The translations under genes and the position numbers were made by a program. From contig CAVVKG010000008.1 of NCBI GenBank assembly GCA_963748925.1, forward strand, positions 248,001-312,000: a stretch of 64,000 bases of DNA, in the 5' to 3' direction. Below are positions 48,301 through 57,961 of the stretch, piece by piece (position 1 is the stretch's first letter; each line of letters opens with the position of its first letter). Below the pieces are notes generated by a model. The model was given only the letters and a program-made list of their open reading frames with translations, was not told the DNA's origin and did not search any database. Origin of the DNA: Cryomorpha sp963748925 (lineage in GTDB: Bacteria > Bacteroidota > Bacteroidia > Flavobacteriales_D > Cryomorphaceae).

Positions 48301-49188
48301 ACGGTGGAAACTTATTCCTGGTTGCTAAATAATGAGCTTGTTGGTTCTGATGCAAGTCTGGATACCATAGTAAATTCTCCCGGTTTATATACAGTAACTG
48401 TAGTGGTTACCGACCCAGTATGTCAGCATGAATTTACTAATACAATTGAATTTGAGTTTTATGAATACCTAGGTTTTGAATTACCTACTCCACTTTCTTT
48501 GTGCTATTACGAAGAATCGGTTTTTCTAAATGCCACGGTTCCATTTCCTGAGGCCTCATACGATTGGAACGGAGGGTTATCGACCGACCCTATTCTGGAA
48601 GTATCTAGTGCCGGGCAATATGAAGTCACAGTAGGTTTTAATGGATGTGTCGAAATTCAGGAATCGAACGTAAATGCTATACCTGATTTTCCCCTTTCTT
48701 TTCAAGAGTTGATTTGTGAAAATCAATCTAACAATATTCTTTTTGAGGATGCCAATGGAATTGTTGAAGCTGTTTCGTGGGAAGATGGCCAGACCGGTTT
48801 TCAGATAGAGGTTTCTCAGGGGGGATACTACCCCTTCACCGCGATCGATCTTTTTGGATGTGAACAGGTTGATAGCTTGCTGGCCATCGCGAGAGATGAT
48901 GATCCCAATTTGGATATACCAAACGTCTTTACTCCCAATGGAGATGGAAAGAATGAGGTCTTCCAAATTCAGGGTGACTCTTTGGTATTCTATAATTTGG
49001 ATGTTATTAATAGATGGGGTAAACAAGTTTTCTCTACCGATCAAATATACGCACCATGGGATGGTGTTTTACATGAAGAGTCAGGGAATGAAGGCGGAGA
49101 GAATAATTTCGTCTATATCTTAAAATACCGTGATCAGTGTGATCTTGAAAATCAGGTATTAACCGGAAATATTTCGATACTGCGTTAG
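45331..49188 (+). CDS. Giant SBBP-repeat/PKD surface protein, T9SS type B
   Basis: A 1285-residue secreted protein (signal 'MKLLPILAGFVFTFIVSSICLG'). The N-terminal domain (about 30-240) begins 'NPFIPNLGQWNGEFKYKTEVG', typical of the domain preceding SBBP repeats. SBBP beta-propeller repeats follow (about 245-710; 'SKLNPDGSELIYASFIGG' and variants). Then three PKD domains ('YLWDFGDGVT', 'YVWDMGDGTI', 'FTWTMGDGNT'), Ig-like repeats and a CHU_C sorting domain ('IPNVFTPNGDGKNEVFQI', 'INRWGKQVF', 'PWDGV'). Likely a surface adhesion or binding protein; no active site is recognised. The 258 bases upstream contain no strong promoter match. Confidence 0.88.
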   Translation: MKLLPILAGFVFTFIVSSICLGSSPPKHNPFIPNLGQWNGEFKYKTEVGNLAVYIEERGFTYVLSENLSHDHAEDDHHLPDLINKHAFRLRYKGALPISYTGKETQRGYHNYFIGSDRSKWKGHVPLYSQIESTEIYPGITMIAYQSPSGLKYDYVIAPESDPGQIKFYYSGTEGVSTTKEGLRIQTSVGDLFESIPISYQIINGEKVEVKCKYKSSSDGFSFSFPDGYDPDLPLIIDPILVAATLSGTGSGGSNYGHGAAFDMAGNIYTHAISFNSAYPVTEGAFQELYGGGGTDVAISKLNPDGSELIYASFIGGDLGEYPHSIITNNNQELYVVGSTSSSNFPTSLSAVQTEFGGGGNDIFITALSIDGSQIEGSSFLGGSSNDGVNATGFVSHGDARSEVYIDLNSNVYVASSSSSENFPTTTDSFQPIKKGGQDGVLVKLNPDLSELIWSTFVGSDQDDMVYGVRTSQSQEVFITGCIGGISNGGSAEGFTVTPGSYQESFGGGQNDAFVARVSDDGTQLLNSTLLGEEGDDQGLFLDLDNQENVWVYMQSSSVWELSSGVWGTNAEGNISVHKLNHELTELQVTSYLTNQTGPGGSGSPVAFMVDLCNNIYISCYGASSTFVASDDAIFSAGGFYLGVFTPEMEDLSYGTFYTGGHVDGGTSRFDKQGIVYQGVCSGGGFNTTDNAYAQDQVTGYDIGVFKIDFEIESVNAVAGAVGMLTGCAPHTVEFTNYSSGDSYLWDFGDGVTSTEVEPSHLYSDPGEYLVTLVLSDPESCNLTDTAFIPITVFPEVDFFTDFSWVIDCESGELLITDASEGPEDIEYVWDMGDGTILTDQNPIYIYENPGTYTVTLTLISDACNQEMTEEQEVNFIPYIEADFDVSVIDICDAFLINVANQSEGGADFTWTMGDGNTLTETGSFEYVYASSGTYTIGLIIEDELSCNLSDTTFVEVVLIEPPVLSPEISISQTGLCEELTYLATVEPNGTVETYSWLLNNELVGSDASLDTIVNSPGLYTVTVVVTDPVCQHEFTNTIEFEFYEYLGFELPTPLSLCYYEESVFLNATVPFPEASYDWNGGLSTDPILEVSSAGQYEVTVGFNGCVEIQESNVNAIPDFPLSFQELICENQSNNILFEDANGIVEAVSWEDGQTGFQIEVSQGGYYPFTAIDLFGCEQVDSLLAIARDDDPNLDIPNVFTPNGDGKNEVFQIQGDSLVFYNLDVINRWGKQVFSTDQIYAPWDGVLHEESGNEGGENNFVYILKYRDQCDLENQVLTGNISILR

Positions 49189-49212
49189 TGAAGTGAATGA
49201 TTTAATTTGGAC

Positions 49213-49243
49213 AAAAAAAAGCGGCTTTTGAGCCGCTTTTTTT
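49213..49243. terminator. Bidirectional terminator between convergent genes
   Basis: Stem AAGCGGCT / AGCCGCTT with a 4-nt loop, an A8 run on the left and a T7 run on the right, so it works on both strands. It serves the SBBP/PKD gene (+) and lpdA (-). Confidence 0.9.
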
Positions 49244-49259
49244 GTTCTGTTTAATAAGT

Positions 49260-50648
49260 TTAAATATGAATCACTTCATCATACGCCGCTGCGGCAGCTT
49301 CCATTATTGCCTCACTCATAGTTGGGTGCGGGTGAATGGTTTTGATGATTTCGTGTCCTGTAGTTTCCAGTTTACGGATTGAAACAAGCTCGGCTACCAT
49401 TTCGGTAACGTTTGCACCAATCATGTGACCACCAAGGAGCTCACCATACTTCGCATCAAAAATAAGCTTAACAAACCCGTCGCTGTGTCCGGCAGCCTTC
49501 GCTTTTCCGGAAGCTGAGAAAGGAAATTTACCAACTTTTATTTCGTGACCTGCTTTTTTCGCATCGGCCTCAGTCATACCCACGCTTGCTACTTCTGGCA
49601 TACAGTAAGTACAGCTTGGAATATTGCCATAGTCGATAGGCTCAACTTTCTCTCCTTTAATTTTCTCAACACAAAGAATTCCTTCTGCGCTGGCTACGTG
49701 TGCAAGGGCAGGCCCCGGGATGCAATCGCCAATAGCGTAGTATCCGGGAATGTTTGTTTTATAGTATTCATCTACTGTGATAAAACCGCGGTCTGTAGCG
49801 ATACCCACATCACCAAGTCCTATTTTCTCAGTATTTGGGGTTACCCCAATAGCGCTCAATACAACATCACATTCCAGAACTTCAGTTCCCTTTTTGGTTT
49901 TAACATGCACCTTACAACCGGTTCCTGAAGTATCAACTTTCTCTACACTGCTGCCCAACATAATGTTGATGCCATTCTTTTTGAATGTTCGTGCCAGTTG
50001 TTTTGAAACTTCTTCATCCTCTCTGGGTACTACATTGTCAAGAAATTCAACAATCGTCACTTCTGTTCCGATGGTGTTGTAGAAGTAAGCAAATTCACAT
50101 CCGATAGCTCCGCTGCCCATTACAACCATTTTCTTAGGCTGCTTTTCCATAGACATTGCCTTGCGATATTCAATAATCTTTTCGCCGTCTATCTTAATGT
50201 TTGGTAGCTCTTTTGCACGAGCACCGGTAGCGATAATAATATTGTCGCCCTCAACGGTACTCTTCTTTCCGTCTTTATCGGTGACCTCAATTTTCTTACC
50301 GGGCTTCAGCATTCCTTCACCCATAATTACATCTACCTTGTTCTTTTTCAGGAGGAAGGTTACGCCTTTGTTCATTCCATCTGCTACACCGCGGCTGCGT
50401 TTAATCATTCCGCCAAAGTCTACTTTAGGCGAAGCTATTGATATACCGTAATCTTCGGCATGGTTCATATAGTCAAATACGTTTGCACTTTTCAAGAGTG
50501 CTTTGGTAGGAATACAGCCCCAGTTAAGACAGATTCCACCAAGGGATTCGCGCTCTATAACAGCTGTTTTGAGTCCCAATTGGCTTGCGCGAATTGCTGC
50601 TACATATCCACCGGGACCACTTCCTAAAACTATAACGTCGTATTTCAT
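49260..50648 (-). CDS. lpdA: Dihydrolipoyl dehydrogenase
   Basis: A 462-residue FAD flavoprotein (E3 of pyruvate, 2-oxoglutarate or branched-chain dehydrogenase complexes). 'YDVIVLGSGPGGYVAAIRASQLG' binds FAD; 'GGICLNWGCIPTKALL' holds the redox Cys pair; 'KKMVVMGSGAIGCEFAYFYNTIGTEVTIVE' binds NAD; 'YAIGDCIPGPALAHVASAEG' is the second FAD motif; 'TIHPHPTMSEAI' has the active-site His. Stands alone here, without E1 or E2 genes. Confidence 0.96.
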   Translation of the reverse strand: MKYDVIVLGSGPGGYVAAIRASQLGLKTAVIERESLGGICLNWGCIPTKALLKSANVFDYMNHAEDYGISIASPKVDFGGMIKRSRGVADGMNKGVTFLLKKNKVDVIMGEGMLKPGKKIEVTDKDGKKSTVEGDNIIIATGARAKELPNIKIDGEKIIEYRKAMSMEKQPKKMVVMGSGAIGCEFAYFYNTIGTEVTIVEFLDNVVPREDEEVSKQLARTFKKNGINIMLGSSVEKVDTSGTGCKVHVKTKKGTEVLECDVVLSAIGVTPNTEKIGLGDVGIATDRGFITVDEYYKTNIPGYYAIGDCIPGPALAHVASAEGILCVEKIKGEKVEPIDYGNIPSCTYCMPEVASVGMTEADAKKAGHEIKVGKFPFSASGKAKAAGHSDGFVKLIFDAKYGELLGGHMIGANVTEMVAELVSIRKLETTGHEIIKTIHPHPTMSEAIMEAAAAAYDEVIHI

Positions 50649-50933
50649 TTCGAATATTTTTTTCTCAGTATTGCGGTGCGAAATTAAGAATTATCTCTTA
50701 GTTGAAGGTTTCGCTAATGCGAATAAGCTTAAAATGGACAAATAAGCCGTAAAAACCGAAGAACCAAAGGTTGTGAAATGATATTTTTCAAATGATAACC
50801 GCTATGAAGAAACAAGGAATAGAAAAAGAAACAGGATTTTATATCTTCTGAGAACGGTTGGAAAGTCAAGAGGCTTGATTGTATTTAGTTCCCATGTAAT
50901 AATCTTCATCGTTAATTTTAAGAAAAGATCAAC

Positions 50934-51440
50934 ATGGAGCAAATTACAAAAAAGAGTCTATATATAGGTATAGACGTACACAAAAGACAATGGAGTGTGA
51001 GCATTTTCACTTCGGTTATTCACCACAAAACGTTTAGTCAACCACCTGAACCTGCAGCGCTGCAGAGTTACATCGACAAGTTCTTTAAGGACTATAGTGT
51101 GATCTGTGCATATGAGGCGTGTAAGTTTGGATTTTGGATCTACCGGGAGCTTACTTCTTACGGATATGAATGTCTGGTGGTAAATCCTGCCGACATACCT
51201 ACGACCAACAAAGAAGCATCGGAAAAGACCGATCCGATAGATAGCCGTAAAATAGCCCGCGCACTTCAGGGCGGTTTATTGCGAGGCATTTATGTTCCCG
51301 ATGAGTGCACCCTGGGGCACCGGCAGCTCTTTCGTTACCGCAAAAAGCTTTGGGCTGATCTGGTACGCGTGAAGAACAGGAGAAACATTGTTATTTATCC
51401 CAGATTACTGATTTCAATGGACTTTATCATTTCTTTCTGA
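50934..51440 (+). pseudogene. Truncated IS110-family transposase
   Basis: 168 residues matching only the N-terminal DEDD-type domain of IS110 transposases ('YIGIDVHKRQWSVSIF', 'CAYEACKFGFWIYREL', 'NPADIPTTNKEASEKTDPIDSRKIARAL', 'LVRVKNR'). Full proteins are about 330-400 residues; the C-terminal catalytic Ser domain is absent, and after 'RVKNR' the sequence is unrelated. No inverted or direct repeats were seen at the edges, as expected for IS110. It is a dead remnant. The 285 bases between lpdA and this gene hold no other gene. Confidence 0.85.
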
Positions 51441-51578
51441 GGTATCACTTTCGAGTGCGATGGGATATTAAAAAGAGTGTTGTTTTTATAAATGATATTG
51501 GAAAATATATGAATTTTGTTGCAACTTTTTTATAGATAAATATGTTTCCTGTTTTTTTAAAAAACGCTTTCTCATCAA

Positions 51579-52919
51579 ATGCTTCGTAAAATATTTTCTT
51601 GGTATAAGAGATTTCAAATCAGCAAATCTCCCCAGTTAAATCTCGTTTGGGGATTCTTTCTCTATACCATGTTAGGGTTAGGATTGCTATCAATACCTCT
51701 TTTTCACAAAGTCCCGGTGTCATTTATTGACAACTTGTTTATTTCTACGTCGGCTATTTCAACTACAGGTCTTGCTACCATAAGTGTTTCTGACTCTTAC
51801 AATTTCTTTGGTCAGGCAGTAGTCCTCTTGCTTATTCAGATAGGAGGTATTGGCTATATGACATTGACGTCGTATTACCTGCTGCTTACAACGCGCAAGT
51901 TGAATCCTTTTCACAACAAGGTGTTGGGCGCTGAATTTACTTTGCCAACCAGCATTAAGCTAATCGATTTCATTAGAAGTGCGATCTTGTTCACTTTTAT
52001 TATGGAAGCCTTAGGGGCTATTCTACTTTATATTGAATTCAAAGCCGAAGGAATGAAGATAGGAGAGGCTGCGTGGTTTGCGATTTTTCATAGTGTCTCT
52101 GCATTTTGTACCGCAGGTTTTGGATTGCTAAACGATAGTTTTATGCAGTATCGGGATAATGCATTGATAAATATTGTTATTGCCGTTTTGTCTATTGCGG
52201 GATCGCTTGGGTTCTTTGTAGTAACCGATATCTGGTACCGCATTACCAAAAAAGCCAGCAAGCTTTCTTTCACAACCAGGCTTATTGTTGTGGGATTTTT
52301 TCTTCTGCTATTTGGTGGGACCATTCTCATTTACTTTAGTGAACCCCACATTCGTGGGTTTGATAATGCTGCGTTAATGACCGCTTTTTTCCAAGCTATG
52401 ACTGCAATGACAACGGTAGGTTTTAATACCATTGACACAGGGATGGTTTCGCTTCCGGTGCTCCTGCTGGTTGTGTTTTTAATGTATGTAGGAGCCTCTC
52501 CATCCGGTACAGGTGGAGGTATGAAGATTACCACGCTTATTGCTATGATAGCGGTCTTGAAAAGTAGAGTCTTCGGGCAAAAGAAAATTACTTTTATGAA
52601 GCGTGTAATTCCTTTTGAAAGGCTTTATGTTGCCACATCTACTTTCATTCTGTACACCATTCTCATTTTCTTCTTTACCTGGTTGCTCTCCTACACCGAG
52701 GAAGCAACTTTTTCGCAAATTCTTTTTGAAGTATCGTCGGCTCTGGGTACAGTGGGCTTAAGCATGGGCATTACTGGTGGCCTAACCGAAATAGGAAAAG
52801 TATTTATTGTAATATTGATGTTTATTGGTCGTGTGGGAGTCTTAACTTTTGGATTTGCTCTTTTAGCGAGAAATCGCAGAAACGAACCGGAATTTTTGGA
52901 AGATGACCTGGCTGTTTAA
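51579..52919 (+). CDS. TrkH/KtrB-family potassium transporter
   Basis: A 446-residue membrane protein with four repeated M1-P-M2 units. Each pore loop carries the filter glycine: 'SAISTTGLATI', 'SAFCTAGFGLL', 'TAMTTVGFNTI' and 'SALGTVGLSMG'. The length suits KtrB. The cytoplasmic partner (TrkA/KtrA) is not next to it. It moves K+ across the inner membrane. The DUF3124 lipoprotein follows after 13 bases. Confidence 0.92.
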   Translation: MLRKIFSWYKRFQISKSPQLNLVWGFFLYTMLGLGLLSIPLFHKVPVSFIDNLFISTSAISTTGLATISVSDSYNFFGQAVVLLLIQIGGIGYMTLTSYYLLLTTRKLNPFHNKVLGAEFTLPTSIKLIDFIRSAILFTFIMEALGAILLYIEFKAEGMKIGEAAWFAIFHSVSAFCTAGFGLLNDSFMQYRDNALINIVIAVLSIAGSLGFFVVTDIWYRITKKASKLSFTTRLIVVGFFLLLFGGTILIYFSEPHIRGFDNAALMTAFFQAMTAMTTVGFNTIDTGMVSLPVLLLVVFLMYVGASPSGTGGGMKITTLIAMIAVLKSRVFGQKKITFMKRVIPFERLYVATSTFILYTILIFFFTWLLSYTEEATFSQILFEVSSALGTVGLSMGITGGLTEIGKVFIVILMFIGRVGVLTFGFALLARNRRNEPEFLEDDLAV

Positions 52920-52932
52920 CACTTGAGTACCT

Positions 52933-53457
52933 ATGAGAAAAATGATTTTTATTCTGTCCGCACTTGTAGTGTTAGTTGCAGGAGGTTGCGATAAGAGAAG
53001 CCACAATCTTAATAAAGTAGGGCTTGATAAGTTTGAAGCCCTCGCCGTAGATAGTATGCCTGCAGAATTGGCCAGACACGACACAGTTTATATCCCTGTT
53101 TACTCAGATATTTACAGCGAGTCGAAGGATACACGCTTTAACCTCACAGCCACATTGAGCTTGAGAAACACGAGTTTAAGACATTCTGTCTACATTTCTG
53201 CCGTAGATTATTATAACTCAGCAGGAGAGAATACGAAGCGTTTTCTCTCTGACCCAATTGTACTGAAAGCCATGCAATCAGTGGAGTATGTAATAGAAGA
53301 ACACGATACCACCGGTGGAACGGGAGCAAACTTTGTGGTTTACTGGGGTGCAGAAAACACGGAGGTGCAGCCTATTTTTGAAGGAATTATGATCTCTACA
53401 AATGGCCAACAGGGAATTTCGTTTTCTACAAATGGGGTCTCCATTAGCGGAAAGTGA
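52933..53457 (+). CDS. DUF3124 lipoprotein
   Basis: A 174-residue lipoprotein (signal 'MRKMIFILSALVVLVAGGC'). 'DTVYIPVYSDIYSESKDTRFNLTATLSLRNTSLRHSVYISAVDYYNS' is the DUF3124 pattern, a beta-sandwich of unknown function. It lies 13 bases after the K+ transporter and may be co-transcribed. Confidence 0.82.
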   Translation: MRKMIFILSALVVLVAGGCDKRSHNLNKVGLDKFEALAVDSMPAELARHDTVYIPVYSDIYSESKDTRFNLTATLSLRNTSLRHSVYISAVDYYNSAGENTKRFLSDPIVLKAMQSVEYVIEEHDTTGGTGANFVVYWGAENTEVQPIFEGIMISTNGQQGISFSTNGVSISGK

Positions 53458-53679
53458 AGATGAGCCTTTAAGGTTTTTAAGAAAGTAAGGTTTGGGAAAA
53501 ATTAATTCGCATGAAGACCTGATAGGTTTCTACATTACTCAGGTTTAAAATAACGTCTCCATTTCAAGTTTTCGTCATATTCTTTCAGCGGTTCGTTCCA
53601 ATCTGTATGGCCCAATTTTGCCATTATTTTTTTCGTTGTCTATTTATGGTTTCTTTCGAAAGTTTCCTGACCCATCCTG

Positions 53680-53862
53680 ATGTCCAACGAAAACACTATC
53701 TTGCATATTTACGAAAATATTGCTGGAATGGTATATTCTCGGGAAAACTATACTGGAGAAGTACTAATAGACACCCGTAAATTCGCTAATGGTATTTATG
53801 TGTATATGATATCGCAAGATGATCAAAATGTCGAGTCAAATAAATTCATTATAACCCATTAA
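53680..53862 (+). pseudogene. Orphan T9SS type A sorting-domain fragment
   Basis: 60 residues matching only the second half of a type A sorting domain ('YENIAGMVYSRENYTGEVLIDTRKFANGIYVYMISQDDQNVESNKFIITH'). No cargo domain or signal peptide precedes it in any frame of the 220 bases after the DUF3124 gene. It is the leftover 3' end of a lost gene, 1 base before the next T9SS gene. Confidence 0.6.
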
Positions 53863-53863
53863 A

Positions 53864-55329
53864 ATGAAGCCTGTTTCATTTCTATTCCTTTCATTAATCA
53901 CCTGCGCCTCCCTTCAGGCACAGGTGTTTAATTATGATGTAGACCCAACTTTTTCATCTGGCGAGATTAATGACTATGGGTGGAATATCTGATATGCTTA
54001 TTCTTGAAGGAGATCAAGCTTTAGTTATTGGAAGCTTCGACAATTTTCAGTCCCCCGTTTCATCAAGTTGTGTTATAGATGCTTCAGGTAGTTTAGGTGC
54101 AGTTAGTTAATTTAGGTGGGCCAAGGGTAGATAGGTACAAAAATTCTTTTCTAAAAAGTGGAGGAGTTTTAAGAATGTATAGCTTAGCTGGAATAAATGA
54201 TGATTTTAAGTTTGAATATAGCAAGTCTGCGTACAGCAGTTTTATAAGTGAACAAATTACATCTGCATTGGTAATAAGTGATAGTTTGATCATAGCAGGT
54301 GGCATCTTCTTTACCGATAGCATGGATTTAAGCGCAAACAGCATTCGCCAGCTCTGTATGGTTGATAGTACCGGAGCGCCTGTTGCGGATTTTCCATCTA
54401 TTCAATGTGAACCCGTAAATGGAAAAATTCTCAGCGTAGAAAGGCTCAGCACAGGAGAAATTATTGTTTCCGGATTATTTACTTCTGTAAATGGTCATCC
54501 AACCAATAATATCGCCAAGCTCAATGTTGACTATAGCATTGACACAAATTTTACTTCTGAATTCACGGGTACGGGTACAGTTTTTATTCAATTTATTGAT
54601 TCACAAGATAGAATTTGGGTATTAGGTACTGTGACTTCTCAATTGATTGATCAGCCAAATATCCAACTCGGTATATTGCGGTTGCTTCCTAATGGAATGC
54701 TTGATGATAGTTTTCAGATTCCAATCTTAGAGGGAGTATATCTCAATAATCCGAGCATTAGTTATGCAGAAACGGTTCTTGAAGAAGAAGATGGCACTTA
54801 TATTCTGGGAGGTTTTTTCAATAAGTACAATGAGACAAACGTCAAAGGAATTGTGAAGGTGAACGATAACGGTTCATTAGTAACCGGAGTATTTGAAAAC
54901 TGGGGCGTAGATGAAGCCCAATGGGGAATATGGATTTCAGATTTTGGAGGCGGAGTTAGTGAACTTAGGAAACTGACAGATGGAAAAATTCTCGTTGGAG
55001 GAAGGTTTTCATCTTTTTACGGTGAACCGCGCAATTGCCTCGTAAGACTTCAGCCAAATGGCTTTGTAAGTGTAGATGAAAAAGAAAATCGCGGTAAGCT
55101 GAGAATTTATCCAAACCCAGCCGGAGATTTTATTAAAGTTGAACTACCCAACAAAAACCATCAAATTAAAAATCTTTCTTTTTACGATATGAGCGGTAGG
55201 TTGGTGCTTTCAAGCTCCGGTTATCAATTAACTGCAGGGATAGATATTTCTGAACTAACTCCCGGTATGTATGTAGTGCAAGGCAATACAGATGACGGGG
55301 TTTTTACAGGGAAGGTTTTGGTTGAGTAG
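53864..55329 (+). pseudogene. T9SS type A beta-propeller (delta-60 repeat) protein, two +1 frame breaks
   Basis: Three frames join to one protein of about 487 residues. ATG 53864 starts a signal peptide (MKPVSFLFLSLITCASLQAQ) and 'NYDVDPTFSSGEINDYG'. One extra base near 53981 leads to 'GISDMLILEGDQALVIGSFDNF', and another between about 54096 and 54108 to 'VNLGGPRVDRYKNSFLKSGG'. The rest is intact: delta-60-type propeller repeats ('TGEIIVSGLFTSVNGHPTNNIAKLN', 'DGKILVGGRFSSFYGEPRNCLVRL') and a type A sorting domain ('LRIYPNPAGDFIKVELP... GMYVVQGN'). Function unknown. Intact repeats and clean joins suggest sequencing insertions. Confidence 0.75.
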
Positions 55330-55392
55330 AGCCGTGAGCAAACATTCGCGGAAGCGTGAACCCAAAGGTTTAAAGATGGTGATGGAACCCAT

Positions 55393-55426
55393 AAAAAAGC
55401 CCCAACGGAATAACCATAGGGGCTTT
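55393..55426 (-). terminator. Rho-independent terminator of lon
   Basis: AAAGCCCC / GGGGCTTT stem with a 15-nt loop. On the minus strand it is followed by a T6 run, 23 bases after the lon stop; on the plus strand the run is broken. Confidence 0.8.
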
Positions 55427-55448
55427 ATCAAAAAAATAAAAAATCAAA

Positions 55449-57882
55449 TTAGGCTACTTTCAGGGCCTTCTCTACCTTCTGATTCGTAAGTGCCTTCTCA
55501 ATCACATCCATCATATTATCTACATAATGGAAGGTTAGACCTTTGATATATTTTGGATTGATCTCATTTATGTCTTTCTCGTTTTTACTTGAAAGAATAA
55601 TCTCTTTAATATTTGCACGCTTGGCAGCGAGAATTTTCTCTTTAATTCCGCCTACAGGCAGCACCTTGCCGCGTAGCGTTATCTCACCGGTCATAGCCAG
55701 GTACTTCTTGACTTTGCGTTGCGTAAAAGCAGAGGCGAGAGCTGTCAGAATCGTAATTCCAGCTGAAGGGCCATCTTTTGGGGTAGCACCCTCAGGAACG
55801 TGAATATGTACATTCCACTTGTCAAATACCTCCTGATCCAATCCGATGGTATCTGAGTGCGATTTCAAAAACTCAAGCGCCAGCATAGCCGATTCTTTCA
55901 TCACATCGCCCAGATTTCCTGTAAGGGTGAGCTTTCCTTTTCCTTTGGTTAGCGATGACTCAATAAACAAAATATCGCCACCTGTGGGAGTCCAGGCCAG
56001 TCCTGTAACCACTCCGGCCACATCATTGTCCTGATACTTATCACGGGCATGAGATGGTCCTAGAATCATTTCTAAATCGGTAACAATAACCATGGGCTTA
56101 TACGTTTCGCTCAATCCCATTTGCTTAGCGCGAAAACGAACTACTTTTCCTATTCGTTTTTCCAATCCACGTACACCGGATTCGTTGGTATAATCTTCAA
56201 CGATTTTTTCCAATACCCCTCTTCCGAGCTTTATCTGATCATTCGGTACACCGTTTTGCTCAATTTGCTTGGGCAGGAGATGGCGTTTCGCAATTTCCAC
56301 TTTCTCCTCTACAGTATACCCGTTTACCTCTATCATTTCCATACGGTCGCGAAGGGCAGGGTGTATTGTTCCCAATGCATTCGCAGTAGCGATAAACATT
56401 ACATTCGATAAATCGTAATCGAGCTCTACATAGTTGTCGTAGAAAGCATTGTTTTGCTCAGGATCAAGTACTTCGAGCATTGCCGATGATGGATCTCCAT
56501 GCGAGTCGCGTCCCAGTTTATCCATCTCATCAAGAATAAAAACAGGATTAGAAGTACCCGCTTTTTTGATGTTTTGAATTATCCTTCCGGGAAGGGCGCC
56601 AATGTAAGTTTTGCGGTGTCCGCGAATCTCTGCCTCGTCGCGCAAACCACCAAGCGACATACGCGCATACTCGCGCCCAAGAGCTTCGGCGATAGATTTA
56701 CCCAATGATGTTTTACCAACTCCCGGAGGGCCGTAAAGACATAAGTATAGGCGATTTCATATTGCCCTTAAGTTTCAAAACAGCCAGGTGTTCGATTATG
56801 CGTTCCTTCACTTTCTCGAGTCCGTAGTGGTCTCGGTCCAGTATTTTCTGTGCGCGTGCCAGGTCAAACTTATCTTTCGAGTATTTTTTCCAGGGCAGGT
56901 CAAGTAAAAGCTCAATATAATTAAGCTGCACTGAGTAATCAGCACCTTGCGGATTCATGCGCTCCAGCCTGTCGAGTTCTTTCTTAAAGGCTTTGGCAGT
57001 TTTCTCATTCCATTTTTTATCCTTCGATCGCTTTTTCAGTGCCTGCACCATCTCGTCTTGCGGGTTACCGCCAAGCTCTTCCTGGATGGTTTTCATTTGT
57101 TGGTGTAGGAAATACTCACGCTGCTGCGCATCGATATCCGTTTTTACCTTGCTTTGAATGTCGTTTTTAAGCTCGAGCATTTGAAGCTCCTTGGTAAGGT
57201 ACTCCAATACCATCTCGGCGCGTTTGCGCAAATCAGCCGTTTCAAGCAATTTCTGCTTGTCGCTAACAGCGGCGTTCATGTTGCTCGAAATGAAATTAAT
57301 CAGGAAACTATAGCTTTCAATATTCTTGATGGCGAAAGCTGCCTCACTCGGAATATTTGGAGATACCTTGATAATCTGCAAAGCCAGATCTTTCAAAGAA
57401 TCTACAAGCGCTTCAAACTTCTTAATATTTCGCTGCGGCTTGATTTCAGCAAACTCCTGCACTTTTGCCTTTATGTAGGGCTCGGTGGCTATGGCTTCAA
57501 TCATTTCAAAGCGCTTCTTTCCCTGAATTATCACCGTGGTACTTCCATCGGGCATTTTCAGTAAGCGTATAATTTTGGCCACAGTACCAATAGAATTCAG
57601 ATCCTCAAATTCCGGATCTTCAACTGATTGATCTTTCTGGCTCGCAACACCCACTGTGCGATCGCCCTTGTAGGCATCCTGCACGAGCTTGATGCTCTTG
57701 TCGCGACCTACCGTAATCGGCAGGACAACGCCTGGAAATAGAACTGTGTTTTTTATGGGTAGAATGGGAAGTTCAAGAGGGGTTTCCTCATTATTCATCG
57801 CCTCTTCATCTTCAGATGTTATCAGCGGAATAAATTCGGTTTCCGGATCTACTATATCTTGCAATTCGATTGATTCGAACAT
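55449..57882 (-). pseudogene. lon: ATP-dependent protease Lon, one frame break before Walker A
   Basis: Two frames make one Lon protease of about 810 residues. The first part (57882 to about 56743) starts 'MFESIELQDIVDPETEF' and contains the substrate-binding N domain ('LELPILPIKNTVLFPGVVLPI'). It breaks after 'KGNMKSPIL'; removing the extra base at 56742 gives 'CLYGPPGVGKTSLGKSIAEAL', with Walker A. The second part has Walker B ('PVFILDEMDKLG'), sensor motifs and the Ser-Lys protease dyad ('PKDGPSAGITILTAL', 'GGIKEKILAAKRANIKEI'). Lon degrades damaged and regulatory proteins. With all motifs intact in a core gene, a base-call insertion is the likely cause. Confidence 0.9.
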
Positions 57883-57961
57883 AAATATTTTCTGATTTAT
57901 TGTTGAAAGATCCCGCCATAATGTCAGCAAAGGATCTTATTTTTTCTTTTTCCTATACAAG

